In this document: positions 17,747 through 24,592 of the stretch, one piece after another
Numbering within the stretch: position 1 is the first letter of the stretch
Layout: each line of letters begins with the position of its first letter
DNA from: Methylorubrum rhodinum
Lineage (GTDB): Bacteria > Pseudomonadota > Alphaproteobacteria > Rhizobiales > Beijerinckiaceae
Direction: 5' to 3'
Assembly (NCBI RefSeq): GCF_014199935.1
Contig: NZ_JACHOP010000008.1
Location: 1-64,000 of the forward strand
Length of the DNA stretch: 64,000 bases
Translations under genes and position numbers: made by a program
Notes under the pieces: model-generated
Seen by the model: only the letters and a program-made list of their open reading frames with translations
The model's database searches: none
What the model was told of the DNA's origin: nothing

Positions 17747-18577
17747 TCAGGCCCGGATGAAGGCGAGGAGGTCGCGGTTGATGATGTCGGCGTGCGTCGT
17801 GCACATCCCGTGCGGCAGGCCCTCGTAGGTCTTGAGCGTGCCCTCGCGCAGGAGCGGATGGGCGAGCAGCGCCGAATCGGCGATCGGCACGATCTGGTCG
17901 TCGGTGCCGTGCATCACGAGCACCGGCACGGTGATGGCCTTGAGGTCTTCGGTGAAGTCGGTCTCCGAGAAGGCCTTGATGCAGTCGTACTGCGCCTTGG
18001 CGCCGCCCATCATGCCCTGGCGCCACCAATTGTCGATCACGCCTTGCGAGACCTGCGCGCCCGGCCGGTTGAAGCCGTAGAACGGGCCGGCGGGGACATC
18101 GTAGTAGAACTGGGCGCGGTTGGCGGCGAGCGATGCGCGGAAGCCGTCGAACACCTCGATCGGCAGGCCGCCGGGATTCTTGTCCGACTTCACCATCACC
18201 GGCGGCACGGCGCCGATCAGCACCGCCTTGGCGACGCGGCCGGACTCGGCGCGGGCGACGGTGCGGGCGACCTCGCCGCCGCCGGTCGAATGGCCGATAT
18301 GGACCGCGCCGCTTAGGTCGAGGGCCGCGGCGAGTTCGATCACGTCGGCGGCGTAGGTGTCCATCTCGTTGCCGGCCGCCGTCTGGCTCGACCGGCCATG
18401 GCCGCGCCGGTCGTGGGCGATGACGCGAAATCCTTCGCCGAGGAAGAACAACATTTGAGCGTCCCAATCGTCGGCGCTCAGCGGCCAGCCGTGATGGAAC
18501 ACGAGTGCTTGCGCGTCCTTCGGCCCCCAGTCCTTGTAGAAGATCTCGGTACCGTCACGGGTCGTGATCGTCGGCAT
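17747..18577 (-). CDS. Alpha/beta hydrolase, non-haem chloroperoxidase-like
   Basis: Soluble hydrolase of 276 residues. The catalytic triad can be seen: Ser97 in GHSTGGG, Asp in HGTDDQIVP (about 226) and His256 in GLPHGM. The opening [20 protein letters not shown] and the [14 protein letters not shown] oxyanion region are typical of cofactor-free chloroperoxidase/arylesterase proteins. No lid insertion or signal peptide is present. AGGAGG sits just before the ATG at 18577. The natural substrate is probably an ester or peracid; haloperoxidase activity in this family is often incidental. Confidence 0.9.
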   Translation of the reverse strand: MPTITTRDGTEIFYKDWGPKDAQALVFHHGWPLSADDWDAQMLFFLGEGFRVIAHDRRGHGRSSQTAAGNEMDTYAADVIELAAALDLSGAVHIGHSTGGGEVARTVARAESGRVAKAVLIGAVPPVMVKSDKNPGGLPIEVFDGFRASLAANRAQFYYDVPAGPFYGFNRPGAQVSQGVIDNWWRQGMMGGAKAQYDCIKAFSETDFTEDLKAITVPVLVMHGTDDQIVPIADSALLAHPLLREGTLKTYEGLPHGMCTTHADIINRDLLAFIRA

Positions 18578-18701
18578 GATGGCCTCCTGGGGTTCGGAGC
18601 GTTCGAAAAAGAACGCTCGCTTGGTATCCCAGGACTATGCCACTTGCCTCAACGCCGGAAAACAGAAACGATCGAAAACCATCGTTTCCGAAAATGAGCG
18701 A

Positions 18702-19244
18702 TCATTCCTGCGGCGGGTCGATCCGCTCCAGATCGGTCGCGAAGCGGCGCCCGTTGCCGACGTAGTTCTCCGCCGCGGGCCGGGTCATCGCGGTGTAATC
18801 CGGGTCGCCCGACCCGACGAGGCGGGCGGGCACGCCGACGATGAGGCTGCCGTCGGGAAATTCGGCGCCTTCGCGCACGAGGGCGTTGGCGCCCACCACG
18901 CAGCCGCGGCCGATCCGGGCGCCGTTGAGCACCGTCGCGCCCATGCCGATCAGCGTGTGCGCCCCGATGGTGCAGCCGTGGACGATGGCGCCGTGGCCGA
19001 CCGTGACGCCCTCGCCGAGGGTCAGGGGGAAGCCCGGATCGGAGTGCAGCACCGCGTTGTCCTGGATGTTGGTGCCGTCGCCGATCGTGATCGGCTCGTT
19101 GTCGCCGCGGATCACCGCGCCGAACCACACGCCGACATCGAGGCCGAGCCGCACCCGGCCGACGACATGCGCTCCGGGCGCAACCCAGAGGCAGGCGGCG
19201 TCGGCGATCTGCGGGGCATGTTCGCCCAGGCGGTAGAGAGCCAC
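18702..19244 (-). CDS. Gamma carbonic anhydrase-like left-handed beta-helix protein
   Basis: Hexapeptide-repeat protein of 180 residues. Repeats such as RVRLGLDVGVWFGAVIRGDN and ITIGDGTNIQDNAVLHSDPG build a left-handed beta-helix. The metal-binding histidines lie in VLHSD and GHGAIVHGC, as in YrdA/PaaY/CaiE relatives. The GTG at 19244 is chosen because AAGGAGGGG (19251-19259) lies right before it and it gives the family N-terminus ALYRLGEHAPQIA. True carbonic anhydrase activity is uncertain. The small DUF6894 gene lies 61 bp upstream on the same strand. Confidence 0.88.
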   Translation of the reverse strand: MALYRLGEHAPQIADAACLWVAPGAHVVGRVRLGLDVGVWFGAVIRGDNEPITIGDGTNIQDNAVLHSDPGFPLTLGEGVTVGHGAIVHGCTIGAHTLIGMGATVLNGARIGRGCVVGANALVREGAEFPDGSLIVGVPARLVGSGDPDYTAMTRPAAENYVGNGRRFATDLERIDPPQE

Positions 19245-19305
19245 GGCGCCCCTCCTTCGAAATCCGGAAGCCGTATGCCCCGTCGGACACCGGTCCAACA
19301 AGCGT

Positions 19306-19548
19306 TCACGCACTCTCCACCGCCTCCATATCGAGCGAGAGGTGCGCGCGAAACAGCACCCGGCCCTGCGCGTCGCGGGCAATGGCGAAGAAGTCCTGGC
19401 GGTCGGCGGTGGCCGTGACCCCGCGCACGACCCGGGTCATGATCCGGGCCAGCCGCTCGCGCACGGCTTCCGGGTCCGGGAGATCGAAGCCTTCCTCGTC
19501 CTTGACGAAGGTCGCGCCGTCATGAAGATCGAAGAAGTAGAGTGGCAT
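19306..19548 (-). CDS. DUF6894 family small protein
   Basis: Protein of 80 residues. MPLYFFDLHDGATFVKDEEG is the standard opening of this alphaproteobacterial family (M-P-x-Y-F-F-x-L-x-D-G), followed by DLPDPEAVRERLARIM. Function is unknown; members are often single small genes near stress or metabolic loci. It is full length and precedes the carbonic anhydrase-like gene in the same direction. Confidence 0.82.
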   Translation of the reverse strand: MPLYFFDLHDGATFVKDEEGFDLPDPEAVRERLARIMTRVVRGVTATADRQDFFAIARDAQGRVLFRAHLSLDMEAVESA

Positions 19549-19773
19549 GAATCGTCAGGGACGGTCGCAAGGTTGTGGGAATACGTCCCACAATACTCTG
19601 AAAAACTTCGTTCCGCCAGTGGCAGCGAGGTCGCAGCATTGCCGCCGCAGGGATGGTGCCGGGGAAGGTGACCGGCTAGGGACGGGCGCCTTCCCGATGG
19701 AACCGCCCGACAGGTCCCCGATGCCCGCTCCCGTTCCTCCGGCCCGCCGACGCCCGACGGCGCGGAGCCGCGC

Positions 19774-20565
19774 ATGGTGATCGATGCGGAGACGATCGCC
19801 GGCCTGTTCGGGGTCGCGGTGGTGGCCGGCGCGGTCGATGCCATCGCGGGCGGGGGCGGGCTGATGACGCTGCCCGCGCTGCTGCTGGCCGGGCTCGATC
19901 CGGTGAGCGCCATTGCCACCAACAAGCTCCAGGGGACCGCCGGCTCGACCTCGGCGACGATCGCTTTCGCCCGGCGCGGCCTGATCCGCTGGAAGGAGGC
20001 CGGCCCGGCCGCGCTCGCCGCGGGCGTCGCCTCCGTGGCGGGAGCGCTCTGCGTCAGCCTGTTGCCGCGCCCGGTGCTCGATGCGATGGTGCCGCTGCTG
20101 CTCGTCGGCATCGCCCTCTACTTCGCCACCGCCCGGCGGATGAGCAACGAGGACGCCACCGCCCGGATCGGCCCCGGCCTGTTCGCCCTGACGCTCGCCC
20201 CCGCGGTCGGCTTCTACGACGGCGTGTTCGGGCCCGGCGCCGGCTCGTTCTACATGATCGGCTTCGTGACCCTGCTCGGCCTCGGCGTCGTGCGGGCGAC
20301 CGCCCACACCAAGCTGTCGAATGCCGCGAGCAACATCGGCAGCCTCGCCCTGTTCACCCTGCAGGGCGTCGTGGTTTGGCCGGTCGGCCTCGCCATGGCG
20401 GCGGGCGCCTTCATCGGCGCGCAGGCCGGCTCGGCGCTGGCCGTGCGTCTCGGCGCCCGGCTGATCCGCCCGCTCCTCGTGGTGATCGCCTGCGCGATGG
20501 CCCTGCGGCTGCTGTCGAATCCGGAAAATCCCCTGCGGCAGGCGGTGGCCGGCCTGTTCGGCTGA
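19774..20565 (+). CDS. TSUP family sulfite exporter TauE/SafE-like permease
   Basis: Membrane protein of 263 residues with about eight helices. The family pattern is clear: AVDAIAGGGGLMTLPALLLA near the N-terminus and the repeat-related VGFYDGVFGPGAGSFYMIGF in the second half. NKLQGTAGS and AHTKLSNAASNIGS are the paired conserved loops. Members move sulfite, organosulfonates or other anions; the ligand here is not evident. The ATG at 19774 is directly followed by a GTG, either of which could serve. It is monocistronic. Confidence 0.88.
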   Translation: MVIDAETIAGLFGVAVVAGAVDAIAGGGGLMTLPALLLAGLDPVSAIATNKLQGTAGSTSATIAFARRGLIRWKEAGPAALAAGVASVAGALCVSLLPRPVLDAMVPLLLVGIALYFATARRMSNEDATARIGPGLFALTLAPAVGFYDGVFGPGAGSFYMIGFVTLLGLGVVRATAHTKLSNAASNIGSLALFTLQGVVVWPVGLAMAAGAFIGAQAGSALAVRLGARLIRPLLVVIACAMALRLLSNPENPLRQAVAGLFG

Positions 20566-20651
20566 ATCGTCGGTCGCGAACCCCGAGGATCGCCGACCTC
20601 CCGGCTTCGGGCCGGAAGCCGCGCAGGGCGAGGCGGCGCGGTCCCCACGCG

Positions 20652-21041
20652 TCACTCGGACGGTTCGACGTACTCGACGCCCCATTCGCGTCCGTCCTGC
20701 CAGACGACGCGGCACGGCGCATCGATGCCGAGTTCGGTGCAGCGGAGGCGGAAGGTGTCGAACCGCTGGGTCGCGGCGGTGAATTCCAGCAGCGCACCCT
20801 GCTCGTTGTGGTTCCAGATCAGGCACTCCGTTTCCGCCCGACCGTCGGCCGGCAGGCAATGCCCGATCCTGAAACCGTCGAGACGCCTCAGGCGTCTGCG
20901 CTCTACCGTCAAGACACGCCCCCGGTTTGCACTGGATGCGCAGAGGCGCACGGCCGCTCCCGCGACGCAAACAACAATCGCGTGCAGCCGGCGCGAGCGA
21001 CGCGATCGCCGCGCGACCGCTTGGCGGGACGAGGCGATCAC
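20652..21041 (-). CDS. PilZ-like small protein
   Basis: The last 90 residues look like a short PilZ domain: ERRRLRRLDGFRIGHCLPAD, ETECLIWNHNEQGALLEF, and CRVVWQDGREWGVEYVE. In true c-di-GMP binders an RxxxR motif precedes the D/NxSxxG loop. Here the second motif reads NHNEQGA, so binding may be weakened. The first 40 residues are Arg-rich and doubtful, and the real start may be an alternative codon near residue 42. It lies just outside the left edge of the tRNA-Asn island. Confidence 0.6.
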   Translation of the reverse strand: MIASSRQAVARRSRRSRRLHAIVVCVAGAAVRLCASSANRGRVLTVERRRLRRLDGFRIGHCLPADGRAETECLIWNHNEQGALLEFTAATQRFDTFRLRCTELGIDAPCRVVWQDGREWGVEYVEPSE

Positions 21042-21180
21042 CCCGTCACGCCGCGGCCTATGACGGGCGAGAGCCCGCTACGGCTGCCGACGGCCTGCGA
21101 TACATCGGGAGGAAACGTCTCACCGCTGTGTCCGGCCCGCAAAACCCGGCGGACCTGACGATGACGAGCGGTTGGAAATG

Positions 21181-21229
21181 TTGGCTCCCCGAGCAGGACT
21201 CGAACCTGCGACAAAGCGATTAACAGTCG
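21181..21229 (-). repeat. Distal attachment site: tRNA-Asn 3' fragment
   Basis: 49 bp identical to 32496-32544. It contains the complement of the T-arm and acceptor 3' end of tRNA-Asn including CCA, but continues after 21229 with unrelated sequence, so it is not a functional tRNA. It marks the far edge of the island. Confidence 0.9.
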
Positions 21230-21635
21230 GTGTGATGTGGTTGATATTGTTGGGGCGCGTTACCGCGTAGGCGCCGGCTCGCTCGATCGTGTTCGCGCGC
21301 ACGGTGTCCGACCATCTCGCCTGTCGCGAACCCGCGCGGCTTGGTGCCTGCGATGCCAGATGATCCACGACAGGCCGGAGCACGTTCGGCGGCGGTGGCT
21401 GACGGTGTTCCGGCGAAAGGCGCTGGGCGATCTGTTCCGTGGGTCCTACGGCTGAGGAGGCGCGCCGATCGCTTGCTACCATTGCGCTCGCGGGCTGGAG
21501 TCGGTGAAGGCTCGACCACCGTGGAACGGGCTGAGTCAGCGCTTCCGTGCCTGACTGCCTGCAACACCGCCAGGGAACTCTCGCTTGGCGTGGGGGGATA
21601 GATGGTCGAACATAACCCACATCAGGAGAATGCCG
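21230..21635. other. Island left edge, no clear gene
   Basis: About 400 bp between the attachment repeat and the DUF892 gene. Open frames exist on both strands, but none has a recognisable family or a ribosome-binding site. It may contain decayed sequence. AGGAG at 21624 is the ribosome-binding site of the next gene. Confidence 0.4.
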
Positions 21636-22139
21636 ATGGACGCCCAATCCATTTACGTCACCGCTCTCAAGAACACTCATGCTATCGAGATGCAGGCGCT
21701 CCAGATCATGGAGCGGCAGGTCGAGCGGTTGGAACACTACCCAGAGATGGAAGCCGCTCTGCGCCGCCATATTGAGGAAACGCACGGCCAGCGCACGCGC
21801 TTGGAAGAGGCGCTGCAATCGCTCGGTGACAGCCCCTCGGCGCTCAAGGAAGGCTTTCTCGGCTTCGTCGGCAACATGATGGCGCTCGGCCACACGCCGG
21901 CCCAAGACGAGATCCTGAAGAACAGCTACGCTAACCACGCCTTCGAGAACTTCGAGATTGCGGCCTACGAGTCGCTGCTTACCATTGGCGAGGTGGCAGG
22001 GCAGTCAGGTCATCTCAGCGCCTTCCAACAGTCGCTGAGCGAGGAGCAGGCGATGGCCCAAACTGTGCGTGAATTAATCAAGCCGACGACGCGCCGCTAC
22101 CTCGAACTCAGCCTCGCCGGCGCGAAGGCCGACCGCTGA
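21636..22139 (+). CDS. Ferritin-like DUF892 (YciE/YciF) protein
   Basis: Four-helix protein of 167 residues. MDAQSIYVTALKNTHAIEMQ, then EAALRRHIEETHGQRTRLEE, match the DUF892 ferritin-like family; Glu and His residues in HAIEMQ, RHIEETHGQ and FENFEIAAYESL would form the di-metal site. Relatives are stress proteins of unclear chemistry, often RpoS-like regulated. The start at 21636 has AGGAG seven bases upstream; the ATG at 21630 is too close to it. It is the first cargo gene of the island. Confidence 0.88.
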   Translation: MDAQSIYVTALKNTHAIEMQALQIMERQVERLEHYPEMEAALRRHIEETHGQRTRLEEALQSLGDSPSALKEGFLGFVGNMMALGHTPAQDEILKNSYANHAFENFEIAAYESLLTIGEVAGQSGHLSAFQQSLSEEQAMAQTVRELIKPTTRRYLELSLAGAKADR

Positions 22140-22710
22140 TTTCAGGGACGAGGCGTGCGAAAGCACCCCTCGTCCGATTGACGAGCACCCTATGCCTCAG
22201 GATCTCGTGGACAGAGGCTGACAAGCGAACGGCCACGAGAGTCAGGACGAAGGTGCGCGTACATCCAGCGTCACCCGAGCCCTGGCATCGTGGCCGCGTC
22301 CGGTCGAGCGACTGTGTCGCGATCGGCATGTCCCTGAGATGGGGATGACGTGGTTGCCGGTCAATGAGCAGCCCCGCCGCCCGATCTGCTCACGGGCTGG
22401 CGGGGTATGTCGTGTACACACGACGCAGAGCCGATACGCGACGTGGCTCACCGACCAACATGGCGAGGGTGGGTTAGCTCGGCATCAACTGCGCCCCCCT
22501 CCGCACGTCCCGTTTCTACCCGGCTGCCCACGCTGCACCCGCCGCCGGGAGCGACGATTCTGAATGCTCGGTGGTTCGCTACGCCGTTGCGATGGGCAAC
22601 TCATCCACCCGCGTGGTAAGGCCCTGCGCACCGATCAGCGCCCACCCCGAACGCACCAACGGCGGAGCTTGCGTCCCGCCGTTCAAAACTTTGTTCCGAT
22701 TATTGCTTCG
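22140..22710. other. Island spacer without recognised gene
   Basis: About 570 bp. Frames of 70-90 codons occur on both strands but show no family pattern, ribosome-binding site or signal peptide. I see no tRNA or repeat here. Confidence 0.4.
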
Positions 22711-22806
22711 TCAGAGGCCCATGAGCACGTTGACCGAGCCAACCACCGTCATGGCGACGCCGCAGGCGAACACGCCGATCATGCCGTAGGAGAATGCCTT
22801 CAACAT
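22711..22806 (-). CDS. Putative 31-residue single-span membrane peptide
   Basis: Short frame reading MLKAFSYGMIGVFACGVAMT and ending VVGSVNVLMGL. It is almost wholly hydrophobic with small residues, as expected for a one-span inner-membrane peptide. It starts 26 bp after the stop of the exported small protein upstream on the same strand, with a weak GGAAAG before the ATG. Composition is unlike a random frame, but support is limited to that and its position. Confidence 0.45.
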   Translation of the reverse strand: MLKAFSYGMIGVFACGVAMTVVGSVNVLMGL

Positions 22807-22832
22807 CAAGCTTTCCACGATCCAGGCGCCGA

Positions 22833-23102
22833 TTAGCAGCGGTAGCCGCCCGAGGTCTGGCCGTACTGCTTGACCGGGAAGTTCTGCTGGTTGGCGTTGC
22901 CCTCAGCCGCCGAACTCATCGGGCAGCGATCGTAGAGGGCGCCATCCGAGGCGGTGATCGAGCCCGTGGTCGTCACGTCGTAGGGCAAGTTCGAGGTGTA
23001 GCGTCCCTCGGGAGCGCCGTAGTCGAAAGCCAGGGCGGACGAGGCCGGAGCAGCAACGCCAAGAACGACAGCGGCGATGGCGGCGGCAATACGGGTTTTC
23101 AT
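22833..23102 (-). CDS. Small exported protein of unknown function
   Basis: Protein of 89 residues with a clear Sec signal peptide (MKTRIAAAIAAVVLGVAAPA, cleavage after SSALA). The mature part (FDYGAPEGRYTSNLPYDVTT) is polar with two cysteines, one at the C-terminus (SGGYRC). AAGGAG lies about 13 bases before the ATG at 23102, and the frame upstream of it is not protein-like. It may be paired with the 31-residue membrane peptide. No family recognised. Confidence 0.7.
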   Translation of the reverse strand: MKTRIAAAIAAVVLGVAAPASSALAFDYGAPEGRYTSNLPYDVTTTGSITASDGALYDRCPMSSAAEGNANQQNFPVKQYGQTSGGYRC

Positions 23103-23313
23103 GATGTTTTGACAACTCCTTACGCGACGATGCCGGCCGATCCGGCATCGATCTGTTTTGCGTGAGACTGATATAGGTACGGCTCGGCCGGCGTGACGTG
23201 CCCCCACACACATAGGAAGCCCGATTAATTCCTCCCCTCATACGCGAACATGGCTCGTTGCGGCGGCGGAAGGCGCTCGAGGTCCAGAGGAGCGTGAGCG
23301 CCGGGTCTGCACC

Positions 23314-23590
23314 TCAAGCCGGCTTGGGCGCCCGATCGCCCTCAACGACCTCCAGGGCCCGCAGGATCGCATTCGCGGTGGCATCGGCATCGATACGCCC
23401 CCCGTCGGTGGCGACGAAGAAGGCCACTGCCTTGATGCTGTTCTCGGCGGCGGGCCGACCACGACCTTAAGCACCAGTCCCGCCGACCCGCTCGCGTCTT
23501 CGATCAGGGCGACCGGACCCAGTTGGCAATCGCGGATGAACGATGCGCTCCGGCGCGCGGCGTGCGACCTGTCGGCCGCGTGAGGGCTGA
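23314..23590 (-). pseudogene. Frameshifted remnant of an unknown gene
   Basis: Two minus-strand frames look like one protein: FIRDCQLGPVALIEDASGSA going on to GLVLKVVVG, then after a frame change near 23455 ENSIKAVAFFVATDGGRIDA and ILRALEVVEGDRAPKPA. A stop lies at 23314. No start codon with a ribosome-binding site is visible. The family is not recognised. This is inference from protein-like composition in each part. Confidence 0.4.
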
Positions 23591-23635
23591 TCAGCGGCAG
23601 CTTTCCTACGGCGCACTTCCGTTTAGGTTGCGGGG

Positions 23636-23794
23636 ATGCGTGCCACCCTCTTCCTCACCGTCCTGCCGCTGTCTGCCCCGGCCGTGGGGCAACCGCTTAG
23701 CAAACAGGTGTCCACCGTTGCCGCTACAGCCGAAGAAGGGGTTGAGACCGAACTTCGAAATCTTGTGAATGCGACTGATACCGATCGGCGATGA
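23636..23794 (+). CDS. Putative 52-residue exported peptide
   Basis: ATG at 23636 opens MRATLFLTVLPLSAPAVGQP, which resembles a short signal sequence, followed by a polar tail (LSKQVSTVAATAEEGVETEL). GGGG precedes the ATG closely. No family recognised; it may be a chance frame. Confidence 0.35.
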   Translation: MRATLFLTVLPLSAPAVGQPLSKQVSTVAATAEEGVETELRNLVNATDTDRR

Positions 23795-23814
23795 CCATGA
23801 CTCATCGCCGATGG

Positions 23815-23853
23815 CCCGCGCGACGGCGCGGCGGCGGTCGTCCGCCGGACGCA
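23815..23853. repeat. 39-bp GC-rich repeat, island copy
   Basis: Begins CCCGCGCGACGGCGCGGCGG and ends CCGGACGCA. It matches 33822-33860 at 36 of 39 bases. The copy here is inside the island, the other outside. Confidence 0.7.
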
Positions 23854-23891
23854 GGGAGCAGGACCATCGGTCCTGATCCGTGCAGCTTGGT

Positions 23892-24269
23892 ATGAGACAC
23901 TTGCTCGTGCCGATAAAGGCACGCGCCGAAAGAGTTCGTCGCTCGTTCGCGCTCGCCATCGGAGGGTTTTCGGCGGTACGCTCTCACCAGGGCCGAACCC
24001 TCCCCACCGTCGCTGAAATGATCAAGTCGAAGGCCATCACCGACCAGAATGTCGATGTGGCAGCGGCCTCCTTTCTTGCCGACCCGCAGATCGGCCCCTA
24101 CGACATCGCGTCCGGCCATCGCGTGAACCTCGCAGCCGCTGTCGCCGGGCATGATTTGGCCCGCCAAGTCGCGGCCAATTCAGAGGCGAGCCCTGGCGTG
24201 AAGCGGGCCGCCATGCTGACGGCGATCTCGCTGGCACGAGTCGAGAAGGCGATAGCGCTCCTGCATTAA
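23892..24269 (+). CDS. Hypothetical protein
   Basis: Protein of 125 residues beginning MRHLLVPIKARAERVRRSFA. The second half (FLADPQIGPYDIASGHRVNL, then VKRAAMLTAISLARVEKAIA) is balanced and helix-like, so a real coding region is likely there. The start is uncertain: GTG 23880, ATG 23892 and ATG 24018 are all possible. No family recognised. It ends at the beginning of the AT-rich stretch that precedes the island RTX gene. Confidence 0.45.
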   Translation: MRHLLVPIKARAERVRRSFALAIGGFSAVRSHQGRTLPTVAEMIKSKAITDQNVDVAAASFLADPQIGPYDIASGHRVNLAAAVAGHDLARQVAANSEASPGVKRAAMLTAISLARVEKAIALLH

Positions 24270-24592
24270 TATAACCTTGGAACATTACAGTATTCACAGT
24301 ATATTACTTCCATCTTGCGCAATTTCTCGGTCGAGAATTCATAAAAAATATAATCATGGGATAAATGTGCTGTTGGTCTGGACCTTGCAGTCAGCATCCG
24401 CTGCGTCGGTGGCGTCACCCCTAGCTGATCGGCTAGTTGACAACGTTTGAAATAGCCTCTTAATCCGCCTACCTTCGCCAAAATTGGCGTTGCTGGTGGT
24501 CTTTTCTGAAATCAATTTTGGCGCTCTGAATCCGATGCCAAAATCAGAAATTGTAAGAATATCTCCTCCAGCTAATCCTAAGGGGGACTGCA
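24270..24592 (+). promoter_or_regulatory. AT-rich leader of the island RTX gene
   Basis: This 320-bp stretch is much richer in A+T than its surroundings (for example ataaaaaatataatcatggg near 24342). It probably holds the promoter of the RTX gene, whose ribosome-binding site AAGGGGG lies at about 24580. No gene or strong hairpin seen. Confidence 0.5.

Noticed and set aside
21181..21229. A second tRNA-Asn gene.
   Set aside because: Only the 3' half is present; the D-arm and 5' acceptor strand are missing. It is the island attachment remnant.
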